Notes under the pieces: generated by a model
Databases searched by the model: none
What the model saw: the letters and a program-made list of their open reading frames with translations, nothing else
Told to the model about the DNA's origin: nothing
Made by a program: the position numbers and the translations under genes
Source of the DNA: JAJYSO01 sp964579505
GTDB taxonomy: Bacteria > Bacteroidota > Bacteroidia > Flavobacteriales > Flavobacteriaceae
Length of the DNA stretch: 43,408 nucleotides
Reading direction: 5' to 3'
Assembly: GCA_964579505.1 (NCBI GenBank)
Contig: CAZOGC010000017.1
Coordinates: 1-43,408, forward strand
Shown here: positions 1 to 8,505 of the stretch, piece after piece
How the letters are laid out: each line of letters begins with the position of its first letter
Position numbering within the stretch: position 1 is the first letter of the stretch

Positions 1-56
<56 letters not shown>

Positions 57-230
57 ATTTGTGGTGCAAATATACAGCTATTCTTCCTTTTAACAAGCAA
101 AAAATTATATTTTACATACTTTTTTTTACCCGTTTTTATAACCCTCTAAGAACCAGTCATTTTTTTGAATATATTTTTTTCTTTCACTTTGTTTTATTGT
201 CAAAACCAAGTTCACCATTCTAAAATACTT

Positions 231-238
231 TACCTTTG
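231..238 (+). promoter_or_regulatory. Bacteroidota-type -7 box of kdsA (TACCTTTG)
   Basis: TACCTTTG matches the Bacteroidota consensus TAnnTTTG and lies 20 nt before the kdsA start codon, predicting a very short 5' untranslated region. I see no good -33 TTTG element at the usual spacing, so the call rests on the -7 box and its position. Confidence 0.5.
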
Positions 239-258
239 TCTCTCAAATTATAGAAATT

Positions 259-1077
259 ATGCACCTGGAAAACATTCCCCAAATCAAGCATACAGAAAGT
301 AATAATTTTTTCTTGTTAGCCGGCCCTTGCGCTATTGAGGGCGAAGACATGGCTATGCTAATTGCCGAAAAAATTGTAAAAATTACAGATCGTTTAAATA
401 TTCCTTATGTGTTTAAAGGAAGTTTTAAAAAAGCAAACCGAAGCCGGTTGGATAGCTTTACCGGAATTGGCGATGAAAAAGCGTTAAAAATATTACGAAA
501 AGTATCTGAAACCTTTAAGGTACCTACGATTACCGATATTCATCAAGTAAGCGATGCGGCTATGGCGGCAGAATATGTAGATGTATTACAAATTCCGGCT
601 TTTTTAGTGCGCCAAACAGACTTGGTGGTATCGGCAGCAAAAACCGGTAAAACGGTTAACCTAAAAAAAGGACAATTTATGAGTCCTGAAAGCATGCAGT
701 TTGCAGTAAAAAAAGTAACCGAATCCGGCAATCAACAAGTAATGATTACAGAACGCGGTAGCATGTTTGGCTATCAAGATTTGGTGGTTGATTTTAGAGG
801 AATTCCCACGATGCGAAAATATGCTCCTACTGTCTTAGATATAACACACTCACTTCAACAACCCAACCAATCTAGTGGCGTTACCGGGGGCCGCCCGGAT
901 ATGATTGAAACAATTGCCCGTGCCGGAATTGTAAACCATGTTGACGGTCTTTTTATTGAAACACACTTTAATCCGTCTTCAGCAAAAAGTGATGGCGCCA
1001 ACATGCTCGATTTAAAATATTTAGAGAAACTCCTTACCAACCTCTCTGCCATTAGAAGCACCGTAAACAACCTGTAG
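259..1077 (+). CDS. kdsA: 3-deoxy-8-phosphooctulonate synthase (Kdo-8-P synthase)
   Basis: This cytoplasmic aldolase-type enzyme condenses phosphoenolpyruvate with arabinose 5-phosphate to Kdo 8-phosphate, an early step towards the lipopolysaccharide inner core. The 272-residue length is normal. The N-terminal LAGPCAIE (residues 20-27), the FKGSFKKANRSR block (about 53-64) and the QIPAFLVRQTDL block are family hallmarks. All four ligands known for the metal-dependent class can be placed: the Cys of GPC, the His of DITHSLQ, the Glu of FIETH and the Asp of KSDGAN. This is therefore the metal-dependent class rather than the metal-free E. coli class, which has Asn in place of the Cys. It is monocistronic, ending at a bidirectional terminator shared with fabG. 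Confidence 0.97.
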   Translation: MHLENIPQIKHTESNNFFLLAGPCAIEGEDMAMLIAEKIVKITDRLNIPYVFKGSFKKANRSRLDSFTGIGDEKALKILRKVSETFKVPTITDIHQVSDAAMAAEYVDVLQIPAFLVRQTDLVVSAAKTGKTVNLKKGQFMSPESMQFAVKKVTESGNQQVMITERGSMFGYQDLVVDFRGIPTMRKYAPTVLDITHSLQQPNQSSGVTGGRPDMIETIARAGIVNHVDGLFIETHFNPSSAKSDGANMLDLKYLEKLLTNLSAIRSTVNNL

Positions 1078-1110
1078 ATTTTTTAGTATAAAGACAGAAA
1101 ATTTTATCAA

Positions 1111-1146
1111 AAAAAGAGGTGTAACTTAAAATTACACCTCTTTTTT
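1111..1146. terminator. Bidirectional intrinsic terminator between kdsA and fabG
   Basis: A perfect 10-bp stem, AGAGGTGTAA (1115-1124) with TTACACCTCT (1132-1141), closes a 7-nt loop. It is flanked by an A-run on the left and a T-run on the right, so it can act on both strands between the convergent genes. Confidence 0.88.
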
Positions 1147-1177
1147 ATACTAGTTATCACAATAATTGGGTTGAAAA

Positions 1178-1924
1178 CTAGGTTAGCATTCCACCATCAA
1201 CATTAATTACTTGACCGGTAATATAGCTACTCAAATCACTTGCCAAGAAAACACATGTGTTAGCCACATCTTCAGCCGTTCCACCACGTTTAAGCGGAAT
1301 ACCCTTACGCCAACCGTCTAATGTTTTTTCATCTAACTTAGCAGTCATTTCTGTTTCAATAAACCCGGGAGCAATCACGTTAGTACGAATATTACGCGAA
1401 CCCAATTCTAGTGCCATAGATTTTGAAAAACCAATAATTCCGGCTTTAGAAGCGGCATAATTACTCTGCCCGGCATTTCCTTTTACGCCCACCACAGAAG
1501 CCATGTTAATAATACTTCCTGAGCGTTGTTTCAACATTGTACGTTGTACCGCTTTCGTCATATTAAATACCGATTTTAGGTTAACGTCTATCACCCTATC
1601 AAAATCTTCTTCACTCATTCGCATCAACAAATTATCTTTCGTAATACCCGCATTATTAACCACTACATCTATGCTTCCAAAATCTTCTACCACCTCCTTT
1701 ACCAATTGTTGAGCTTCTTCAAAATTTGCCGCATTGCTCTTATAAGCCTTCACTTTTGCGCCGGTTTTAGCTAGTTCTTCTTCTAAGCTCTTAGCCGCTT
1801 CTGCAGATGAATTGTACGTAAACGCTACATTAGCTCCGTATGCTACAAAAATTTGTGCAATTCCACGGCCAATTCCACGACTAGCCCCGGTAATTATTGC
1901 ATTTTTTCCTTCTAAAAGTTTCAT
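1178..1924 (-). CDS. fabG: 3-oxoacyl-[acyl-carrier-protein] reductase
   Basis: This NADPH-dependent short-chain dehydrogenase reduces 3-oxoacyl-ACP in fatty acid elongation. The start at 1924 gives 248 residues, a typical FabG length. The frame stays open 13 codons further to an ATG at 1963, but that extension would remove the usual MxLxGK N-terminus and cover a good -7 box. Visible motifs are TGASRGIG (residues 12-19) for the cofactor, NNAG, and the catalytic Ser with YAASK (Tyr and Lys). The C-terminus ending in TGQVINVDGGM is diagnostic of FabG. The gene stands alone, facing kdsA and divergent from grpE. Other short-chain dehydrogenases are similar, but the fit to FabG is close. Confidence 0.93.
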   Translation of the reverse strand: MKLLEGKNAIITGASRGIGRGIAQIFVAYGANVAFTYNSSAEAAKSLEEELAKTGAKVKAYKSNAANFEEAQQLVKEVVEDFGSIDVVVNNAGITKDNLLMRMSEEDFDRVIDVNLKSVFNMTKAVQRTMLKQRSGSIINMASVVGVKGNAGQSNYAASKAGIIGFSKSMALELGSRNIRTNVIAPGFIETEMTAKLDEKTLDGWRKGIPLKRGGTAEDVANTCVFLASDLSSYITGQVINVDGGMLT

Positions 1925-1950
1925 ATTTCTTACTAATTTATCGAATTGTT

Positions 1951-1958
1951 CAAAGATA
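1951..1958 (-). promoter_or_regulatory. -7 box of fabG (TATCTTTG on the minus strand)
   Basis: The minus strand reads TATCTTTG, an exact TAnnTTTG match, 27 nt before the chosen fabG start codon. It supports the internal ATG at 1924 over the upstream ATG at 1963, which would lie inside the promoter. Confidence 0.5.
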
Positions 1959-2042
1959 AACATATTGGTTTATTTAACTATTTTTGGATTCAGTTTTTGT
2001 AAAAATTGATTTGGCCTACCGATTAAATTACTTTTCTCATCG

Positions 2043-2050
2043 TATTTTTG
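2043..2050 (+). promoter_or_regulatory. Possible -7 box for grpE-dnaJ (TATTTTTG)
   Basis: TATTTTTG matches TAnnTTTG and lies about 100 nt upstream of the grpE start. No convincing -33 element or CIRCE-type inverted repeat was found nearby. A chance match in AT-rich DNA is possible. Confidence 0.3.
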
Positions 2051-2151
2051 CACAGATTTTTAAAAAAGTAACCTTTATTTTTAATGACATTTTGACACAT
2101 TAACCAGTGTGGCAAACAAATTGAGTAGCCTAAAGCAAAAGACCAATAATT

Positions 2152-2736
2152 ATGAGTAAACATACCCATCAACATAAAGACGAAACGACTAAGAACGAAG
2201 CCAAAGAGGCTGTTTTTGAGAAAGAAAAAGATACTGATACTACTAATAATCAGCAAGAATCTACTCAAGAAAAGGACAAGGAGCCTTCTGAAGTAGAGGC
2301 CTTAACAGAGCAACTTGCCAAAGAAAAAGACAAATACATGCGTCTTTTTGCCGAGTTTGAAAACTATAAACGTCGTACCAGTAAAGAGCGAGTTGAAATG
2401 TTTAAAACAGCCGGGCAAGAAGTAATGTCTGCCATGCTACCTGTGTTAGATGATTTTGATCGTGCGCTTATAGAAATTAAAAAGTCGGCCGACAAAGGAC
2501 TTTTAGAAGGAGTAGAACTCATTAACGGAAAATTGCGAGAAACCTTACGTAAACAAGGTCTAGAAGAAATGGTCGTAAAAGCGGGTGATAAATTTGATGC
2601 TGATTTACACGAAGCGGTTACTCAAATTCCGGCTCCCGATAAGAAATTGAAAGGCAAGATTGTTGATGTTATTCAAAAAGGGTACACCTTGGGCAACAGA
2701 ATTATTCGCTACCCAAAAGTAGTAACCGGCAAGTAA
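2152..2736 (+). CDS. grpE: GrpE nucleotide exchange factor
   Basis: GrpE releases ADP from DnaK and thereby resets the Hsp70 folding cycle. The 194-residue product begins with about 55 very charged, probably disordered residues. A long alpha-helical stretch follows, containing the family block RLFAEFENYKRRTSKER (about 64-80). The C-terminal beta domain ends GYTLGNRIIRYPKVVV-like, here GYTLGNRIIRYPKVVTGK. dnaJ follows 47 nt downstream on the same strand, so the two are probably co-transcribed; dnaK is not in the window. No heat-shock operator could be identified. Confidence 0.96.
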   Translation: MSKHTHQHKDETTKNEAKEAVFEKEKDTDTTNNQQESTQEKDKEPSEVEALTEQLAKEKDKYMRLFAEFENYKRRTSKERVEMFKTAGQEVMSAMLPVLDDFDRALIEIKKSADKGLLEGVELINGKLRETLRKQGLEEMVVKAGDKFDADLHEAVTQIPAPDKKLKGKIVDVIQKGYTLGNRIIRYPKVVTGK

Positions 2737-2783
2737 ACCCCACCTATCACGCAGCATAAAACAAATTATTTGGAGTAAAAATC

Positions 2784-3911
2784 ATGAAAGAAGATTATTA
2801 TAAAGTACTAGGAGTTGATAAAGGGGCTAGCCAAAGCGAAATAAAAAAAGCTTACCGAAAAATGGCCATTAAATATCATCCGGACAAAAACCCGGATAAT
2901 AAGGAGGCTGAACACAAATTTAAGGAAGCAGCAGAGGCTTATGAAGTACTAGGTAATCCTGACAAAAGGGCGCGTTATGACCAAATGGGGCATGCTGCCT
3001 TCCAACAATCGCAAGGTTTTGGTGGAGGCACCCATATGAACATGGACGACATCTTTAGCCAATTTGGCGATATTTTTGGCGGTGCTTTTGGGGGAGGTTT
3101 CGGCGGTTTTGGCGGTTTTGGCGGCGGTGGCTACAGACAACAACGCGCTAAAGGTAGTAATCTTCGTGTACGCATTAGTCTTACACTAGAAGAAATAGCC
3201 AACGGAGCCGAAAAGAAAATAAAAATAAAACGAAAAGTTAGAGCAAAAGGTACTACTTATAAGACCTGTCATACCTGTAACGGTAGCGGTCAAGTAACGC
3301 GTATAAGCAATACCATTTTAGGGCGTATGCAAACCGCCTCTCCCTGCCCTACTTGCGGCGGCTCCGGACAAGTAATTGATAAGAAACCTAAAGAAGCAGA
3401 TGCTTACGGCATGGTATACCAGCAACAAACGGTTTCTATTAATATACCGGCTGGAGTGGTAGATGGCATGCAATTAAAAGTTTCCGGCAAAGGAAATGAA
3501 GCCCCCGGAGATGGCTATGCCGGTGATTTGTTAGTGGCCATTACAGAAAAGAAACACGAAGCCCTACAACGAGAAGGAGATAATCTACATTACGATTTGT
3601 ATATCAGTATTTCTGAAGCTGTATTGGGTTGCTCTAAAGAAATTGAAACCGTAAAAGGAAAAGTACGTATCAAAATTGAACCGGGCGTACAAAGCGGAAA
3701 GATTTTGCGTTTACGTAATAAAGGAATTCCTAGTATAAACAGCTACGGAAAAGGAGATTTATTGGTACACGTAAATGTGTGGACCCCAAAAACACTCTCT
3801 AAAGAACAAAAAAAATTCTTTGAGGATATGCAAGATGATGAGAATTTTGCCCCTAACCCCGAAAAGAATGAAAAATCTTTTTTTGAAAAAGTTAAAGATA
3901 TGTTCGCTTAA
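2784..3911 (+). CDS. dnaJ: DnaJ (Hsp40) co-chaperone with reduced zinc-binding domain
   Basis: DnaJ stimulates the DnaK ATPase and delivers substrates. The J-domain (residues about 1-70) contains the essential HPD in KYHPDKNPD. A Gly/Phe-rich linker follows (about 75-115), then the substrate-binding beta domains, ending in the FFEKVKDMF tail seen in flavobacterial homologues. The cysteine-rich region has only two CxxCxGxG motifs, CHTCNGSG and CPTCGGSG, where type I DnaJ has four. The outer pair is missing, so only one zinc site can form. I recall the same reduction in flavobacterial DnaJ proteins, so it is probably a lineage trait and not damage. The 375-residue length is normal. Confidence 0.95.
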   Translation: MKEDYYKVLGVDKGASQSEIKKAYRKMAIKYHPDKNPDNKEAEHKFKEAAEAYEVLGNPDKRARYDQMGHAAFQQSQGFGGGTHMNMDDIFSQFGDIFGGAFGGGFGGFGGFGGGGYRQQRAKGSNLRVRISLTLEEIANGAEKKIKIKRKVRAKGTTYKTCHTCNGSGQVTRISNTILGRMQTASPCPTCGGSGQVIDKKPKEADAYGMVYQQQTVSINIPAGVVDGMQLKVSGKGNEAPGDGYAGDLLVAITEKKHEALQREGDNLHYDLYISISEAVLGCSKEIETVKGKVRIKIEPGVQSGKILRLRNKGIPSINSYGKGDLLVHVNVWTPKTLSKEQKKFFEDMQDDENFAPNPEKNEKSFFEKVKDMFA

Positions 3912-3992
3912 TATCTTCTATTAACATTTTTTTACATATATTTACGCATCACTAAAATTATTAGTGGTATTTTCTTTTTCATAGCAATTTTT

Positions 3993-4031
3993 ACCTACCC
4001 TCTGTACGCTAAATACAGAGGGTAGGTTTTT
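3993..4031 (+). terminator. Intrinsic terminator after grpE-dnaJ
   Basis: A perfect 14-bp stem pairs 3993-4006 (ACCTACCCTCTGTA) with 4014-4027, with a 7-nt loop and a T-run. It ends the grpE-dnaJ unit. The rest of the 381-bp gap to the next gene (3912-4292) is AT-rich and shows no reading frame; it holds the next promoter near its right end. Confidence 0.92.
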
Positions 4032-4243
4032 ATTAACACAATCATTCTATTATTAAACAATACATTAACATATTGCGTAATTACTATTTCCCAAAATATC
4101 TTGCCTCATTTAATATAAACAGCTTCCGCATTATTTATCATGAATGCTGTTATAAAATAGTCACAATCTAAACTTCTGTCTCTATAAACTATTTCTACAT
4201 AAAAATAAACACGCTCAACAAGTACTTTTAAAGAACTAGTCCT

Positions 4244-4251
4244 TATTTTTG
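4244..4251 (+). promoter_or_regulatory. -7 box of the ABC exporter operon (TATTTTTG)
   Basis: TATTTTTG fits TAnnTTTG and lies 41 nt before the start codon of the ATPase gene. The -33 region is not recognisable. Confidence 0.45.
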
Positions 4252-4292
4252 CGGTACTATTGGACATCTTTGAGTAATTTTAAGTAAAACCT

Positions 4293-5222
4293 ATGCAAGA
4301 ACTACTGGTTGCAGAAAATGTCACAAAATCTTATGGCGATTATACCGCTTTAAATAAATTTTCTATTGCGATTCAAAAGCAGAGCATTTTTGGTCTTCTA
4401 GGTCCTAATGGAGCCGGAAAAACTACTTTTCTCCGTATTTTAAACCAAATTACCGCCCCCGATACCGGGGCTATCTATTTAGATGGAGAAAAACTAAACC
4501 CCAAACACATTGCCCAAATAGGCTATTTGCCGGAAGAACGCGGATTATACAAGTCTATGAAAGTAGGTGAACAAGCTACTTATTTAGCGCGTTTAAAAGG
4601 ATTGTCTAAACACGAGGCTCAATCGCGCTTAAAAATGTGGTTTTCAAAATTTGAAATTGAAGACTGGTGGAATAAAAAAATACAAGAACTATCTAAAGGA
4701 ATGGCGCAAAAAATACAATTTATTGTTACCGTATTGCACCAACCTAAATTACTCATTTTTGACGAACCCTTTAGTGGTTTCGATCCGGTAAATGCTCATT
4801 TAATTGGGCAAGAAATATTAAAATTACGCGACAATGGCGCCACCATTCTCTTTTCAACTCACCGTATGGAAAGTGTAGAAGAAATGTGTGACCATATTGC
4901 TCTCATCAATAAATCTAACAAGCTTATTGATGGTGAAATATCAGCTATAAAACGCCAATACAAGTCAAATACTTTTCGAGTAGGGCTTCAAGCAGAAAAT
5001 CAAGAAGTGGCAAGCCGACAAATTTCTGCTAAGTTTGAAACCTCATCAGCAGATTTTAAAAGTATTAACAACGAGTTGCAGCTACATATAAAAATACCGG
5101 AAAATACGTCTCCCAACGACTTACTAACCTATTTATTAGGGTTGGGAAAAGTTAATCACTTTGTAGAAGTGATTCCTTCTATCAATGATATTTTCATTAA
5201 AACTGTTACTGAAAATGCATAA
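4293..5222 (+). CDS. ABC-2 type transporter ATP-binding protein (NatA-like)
   Basis: This is the cytoplasmic ATPase of an exporter. Motifs in order: Walker A in LLGPNGAGKTTFLRIL (about residues 35-50), a Q-loop region with YLPEERGLYKSM, the ABC signature as LSKGMAQKIQF in place of LSGGQ, Walker B LLIFDEP, and the H-loop STHRM. The LSKGM signature and the EERGLY segment are typical of the NatA/YhaQ subgroup paired with ABC-2 permeases. The last ~90 residues form a C-terminal domain also usual in that subgroup. The stop overlaps the start of the permease gene by 8 nt, implying translational coupling. The transported substrate cannot be told; sodium efflux is known only for the NatAB prototype. 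Confidence 0.9.
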   Translation: MQELLVAENVTKSYGDYTALNKFSIAIQKQSIFGLLGPNGAGKTTFLRILNQITAPDTGAIYLDGEKLNPKHIAQIGYLPEERGLYKSMKVGEQATYLARLKGLSKHEAQSRLKMWFSKFEIEDWWNKKIQELSKGMAQKIQFIVTVLHQPKLLIFDEPFSGFDPVNAHLIGQEILKLRDNGATILFSTHRMESVEEMCDHIALINKSNKLIDGEISAIKRQYKSNTFRVGLQAENQEVASRQISAKFETSSADFKSINNELQLHIKIPENTSPNDLLTYLLGLGKVNHFVEVIPSINDIFIKTVTENA

Positions 5223-6519
5223 TCTAAAGCTCATTATTGTACGTGAATATTTAGCCAAAGTACGTAACAAGTCTTTTGTAATCATGACTTTTTTAAGTCC
5301 GATTATAATGGTGGGGATGATTCTCTTAATTGGCTATTTAAGCAGCCTCAACAACGATAAAACCGAGGTAGTAGCCATTCACGACGAATCTGGTTTATTT
5401 CTTCAAGATTTTCATTCTCACGACAAGGTAATTTTTAAAAACTATACAAACATTTCGCTTGCAGAAGCCCTAGACTCTGCTAAAAGCAAAGAGTTTTCAG
5501 GGCTTTTATACATTCCTAAAGTAGATAGTGTCCACACTCTATCTAGTCAAATTCGTTTTTATGCAGATGGCTCTCCCAACGGCACTCTTATCAGCAACAT
5601 CGAACAAAAATTATCAAAAATTATTACCGATCACAAGTTAGTGCTGAACAAGATTAACCTAAACAAAATAAAAGCAGCGCAAACGCATGTTTCTCTTCAT
5701 GTAGAAAATTATTCGGGTCAAAAAACCTCAAAAATAGAAAGTTACGTCAAAATGATTTTTGGCGGTGCCGCCGGGTATCTACTAATGATGTTTATCATTA
5801 TATATGGCAATATGGTAATGCGTAGTGTTATTGAGGAGAAAACCAACCGAATTATTGAAATCATCATTAGCTCTGTAAAACCCATTCATCTTATGATGGG
5901 TAAAATTCTAGGAACCACCTTTGCCGGAATTACGCAATTTATAATTTGGATTTTCTTTGGTGCTATTCTTCTTTTTGTTGCCGGAAGTTTCTTTAATGTA
6001 GACGTAACTTCTACTATGACTCAAATGCCGGCTGCCGGAGTTACCACGACTGCCGCAGGTATTAACATTCAAAATATATTGATAGATATTGCCAATCTTC
6101 CCTTATTAGAACTGGTTATTTGTTTTCTTATTTATTTTATTGGAGGATATTTTCTCTACAGTGCCATTTATGCTTCTATAGGTGCTGCGGTAGATAACGA
6201 AACTGATACGCAACAGTTTATTTTTCCTATCATCGTACCCCTAATGCTGGCTTTTTACGTAGGGTTTGTATCCGTAATTGGCGATCCCAACGGAGTGGTT
6301 GCCGTTGTCTTTTCGTATATCCCACTTACCTCTCCCATTGTTATGCTGATGCGTATTCCGTTTGGAGTTGCTTGGTGGAAAGTAGTTATCTCAATTTTAA
6401 TTTTAATTGGTTCTATCGGAGGTGTTACCTGGATTGGCGCCAAAATATACCGCGTTGGTATTTTGATGTATGGTAAAAAACCCAGCTACAAAGAAATTGG
6501 TAAATGGCTGAAGTATTAA
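5215..6519 (+). CDS. ABC-2 type transporter permease (NatB/YhaP-like)
   Basis: This is the membrane partner of the preceding ATPase. The start at 5215 overlaps the end of that gene by 8 nt; an ATG 30 nt earlier in the same frame is less likely because the product then would not begin with the typical MxNLKLIIxREYLAKVRNKSF amphipathic N-terminus. The first transmembrane helix is at about residues 20-45. A soluble extracytoplasmic domain of about 130 residues follows, then five or so hydrophobic helices from about 175 to the end. VIEEKTNRIIEIIISSVKP is the conserved cytoplasmic coupling segment of this family. Substrate unknown. Confidence 0.88.
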   Translation: MHNLKLIIVREYLAKVRNKSFVIMTFLSPIIMVGMILLIGYLSSLNNDKTEVVAIHDESGLFLQDFHSHDKVIFKNYTNISLAEALDSAKSKEFSGLLYIPKVDSVHTLSSQIRFYADGSPNGTLISNIEQKLSKIITDHKLVLNKINLNKIKAAQTHVSLHVENYSGQKTSKIESYVKMIFGGAAGYLLMMFIIIYGNMVMRSVIEEKTNRIIEIIISSVKPIHLMMGKILGTTFAGITQFIIWIFFGAILLFVAGSFFNVDVTSTMTQMPAAGVTTTAAGINIQNILIDIANLPLLELVICFLIYFIGGYFLYSAIYASIGAAVDNETDTQQFIFPIIVPLMLAFYVGFVSVIGDPNGVVAVVFSYIPLTSPIVMLMRIPFGVAWWKVVISILILIGSIGGVTWIGAKIYRVGILMYGKKPSYKEIGKWLKY

Positions 6520-6534
6520 GGCCTCATCTCAATT

Positions 6535-6963
6535 TTACAGTTGAATAGCTTTATCGTTTAAAACTAAACTATGGGTTATTTTTACCACTTTTTCTAGCGT
6601 AATCGCGGCTGAACAATATTTATCAAAACTTAATTGAGCAGCTCTAATAGCTTTCCCCTCATCAATATTTCCGTTTAGGATTATTTTTACATGAATGTCT
6701 GTAAATGGTTTTGCATTACGCACCTCTTTTCGAGAGCCTTCTATTTCCATTTTGTATGAATCTATTAGCTGGCGTTGTTTTTTTAAAATACTTACCACAT
6801 CCATTGCACTGCAAGCACCCACACTCATCAACATAAATTCCATCGGGCTGGCACCCTGCGAAGGTCCACTCTCTGAATTAATATCAATATGTGTCGCCAC
6901 TCCTGAGGTACCTCGTCCTTCAAAATGAAACCCGTCGTTTACTCGGTTAAGCGTTACTTTCAT
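6535..6963 (-). CDS. OsmC/Ohr family protein
   Basis: This small cytoplasmic protein is probably a thiol peroxidase-like enzyme for organic hydroperoxides or related stress. Both family cysteines are visible: one in SVGACSAMDVV and one in FDKYCSAA. The GASPMEFMLMSVGAC block is typical of the OsmC superfamily, here of the YhfA-like branch. The start at 6963 (MKVTLNRV) gives 142 residues; an upstream ATG would add 12 residues not expected in the family. It is convergent with the ABC permease gene with only 15 nt between stops. Substrate and precise subfamily are uncertain. Confidence 0.87.
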   Translation of the reverse strand: MKVTLNRVNDGFHFEGRGTSGVATHIDINSESGPSQGASPMEFMLMSVGACSAMDVVSILKKQRQLIDSYKMEIEGSRKEVRNAKPFTDIHVKIILNGNIDEGKAIRAAQLSFDKYCSAAITLEKVVKITHSLVLNDKAIQL

Positions 6964-7111
6964 CTTATTTTTGTATAAAGGTACACGAAAACTAAGCAAT
7001 ATGTATAACTTGAATAGAATAAATACACCCTTAAACAGATGATTAAAAAATACCTGTAAGACTTCGTAAATTCTTTATTTAAAATCATTCTATTTCCCCA
7101 ACTTATTTTCT

Positions 7112-7119
7112 TAAATTTG
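7112..7119 (+). promoter_or_regulatory. -7 box of metK (TAAATTTG)
   Basis: TAAATTTG is an exact TAnnTTTG match. Transcription would start about 7 nt downstream, near 7126, which is right at the 5' edge of the SAM-II aptamer. This positional agreement makes it one of the better promoter calls in the window. Confidence 0.6.
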
Positions 7120-7127
7120 CCCCTGAG

Positions 7128-7175
7128 TTTGGGAAAAATTTGACTGCTTGCAACCCGTAAAAATGCTAAAACAGT
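7128..7175 (+). ncRNA. SAM-II (SAM-alpha) riboswitch in the metK leader
   Basis: The aptamer fits the SAM-II consensus of conserved islands in order: ATTTG (7138-7142), CTTGC (7147-7151) and GCTAAA (7165-7170). The P1 helix is GGG (7131-7133) with CCC (7154-7156). The pseudoknot is ACTG (7143-7146) with CAGT (7172-7175). In family members known to me these pairing positions carry other bases that still pair, so the covariation supports the call. SAM binding normally sequesters the translation start region. Here the aptamer ends 62 nt before the ATG, leaving room for an expression platform that contains a hairpin AGAGCT-TAT-AGCTCT at 7176-7190. Confidence 0.86.
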
Positions 7176-7237
7176 AGAGCTTATAGCTCTTACATGCTAC
7201 GCGCCTTCAGTCTTTTCTTCCCTATAAATTTTACATT

Positions 7238-8491
7238 ATGTCATATCTATTCACCTCAGAAAGTGTTTCTGAAGGACACCCCGATAAAATCGCAGATCAA
7301 ATAAGCGATGCATTAGTTGATCATTTCTTGGCTTTTGATGCCAATTCTAAAGTTGCTTGTGAAACACTGGTAACCACCGGACAAGTAGTACTTGCAGGAG
7401 AAGTGCGCTCTAAAGCTTATTTAGATGTACAGCAAATTGCCCGAAACGTCATCAAGAAAATTGGCTATACCAAAGATGATTATAAATTTAATGGCGACTC
7501 GTGTGGCGTTATCTCGCTTATCCACGAACAATCTCCCGATATACACCAGGGAGTTGACCGCATAAAAAAGGAAGACCAAGGAGCCGGAGACCAAGGTATT
7601 ATGTTTGGTTATGCCACTAAGGAAACCGAAAACTATATGCCGTTAGCGTTAGCTATAGCCCATAAATTATTACTAGAATTGGCGTCTATTCGCAAAGAAG
7701 GTAAAGAAATGACTTACCTCCGCCCCGATGCAAAGAGTCAAGTTACCCTAGAATATAGCGATGACAACAAGCCACAAAGAATTGTGGCCATTGTTCTTTC
7801 TACACAACACGATGATTTTGATACCAATGATAAAATGTTGGCGCGTATAGAAAAAGACATCAAAGAAATACTGCTACCACGTGTTATTTCTAGCCTTCCT
7901 GAGCACGTTCAACAACTCTTCAATCAAGATATTATTTACCACATTAATCCTACCGGAAAATTTGTTATTGGGGGTCCTCACGGAGATGCCGGGCTCACCG
8001 GTCGGAAAATTATTGTAGATACTTACGGAGGCAAAGGCGCCCATGGAGGAGGCGCTTTTTCCGGAAAGGACCCTAGCAAAGTAGATCGTTCTGCTGCTTA
8101 TGCCGCGCGTCATATTGCGAAAAACATAGTAGCTGCCGGGGTAGCCGACGAAGCGCTTATACAAGTATCATATGCTATTGGCAAAGCTGAACCTACTTCT
8201 ATTGCCATAGATATGTACAATACTTCACACGTAAAACTGTCTAAAGCCGAAATTGCTCAAAAAATAATGGCCATTTTTGATATGCGTCCGGCGGCTATTG
8301 AAAAGCGGTTAAAGTTACGCAATCCTATTTATCAAGAGACGGCCTCATACGGACATTTAGGAAGAGAAAATAAAACCGTTACCAAAACTTTTGAGAGCCC
8401 TCAAGCCGGAAAAATTGAAAGAGAAGTAGAACTATTTACGTGGGAAAAATTAGATTACGTAGAGACCATCAAAAAGGCTTTTAATCTTTAA
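7238..8491 (+). CDS. metK: S-adenosylmethionine synthetase
   Basis: MetK makes SAM from methionine and ATP with release of phosphate and diphosphate. Motifs: FTSESVSEGHPDKIADQISD (about residues 5-24) with the ATP-binding His, GAGDQGIMFGYA (the invariant hexapeptide region), and the glycine-rich loop GGGAFSGKDPSKVDRS with the active-site Lys. At 417 residues it is slightly longer than the E. coli enzyme, as in other Bacteroidota. The leader carries a SAM-II riboswitch, which would give feedback repression by the product. guaD follows 14 nt downstream. Confidence 0.97.
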   Translation: MSYLFTSESVSEGHPDKIADQISDALVDHFLAFDANSKVACETLVTTGQVVLAGEVRSKAYLDVQQIARNVIKKIGYTKDDYKFNGDSCGVISLIHEQSPDIHQGVDRIKKEDQGAGDQGIMFGYATKETENYMPLALAIAHKLLLELASIRKEGKEMTYLRPDAKSQVTLEYSDDNKPQRIVAIVLSTQHDDFDTNDKMLARIEKDIKEILLPRVISSLPEHVQQLFNQDIIYHINPTGKFVIGGPHGDAGLTGRKIIVDTYGGKGAHGGGAFSGKDPSKVDRSAAYAARHIAKNIVAAGVADEALIQVSYAIGKAEPTSIAIDMYNTSHVKLSKAEIAQKIMAIFDMRPAAIEKRLKLRNPIYQETASYGHLGRENKTVTKTFESPQAGKIEREVELFTWEKLDYVETIKKAFNL

Positions 8492-8505
8492 TTATACACT
8501 ATAAA

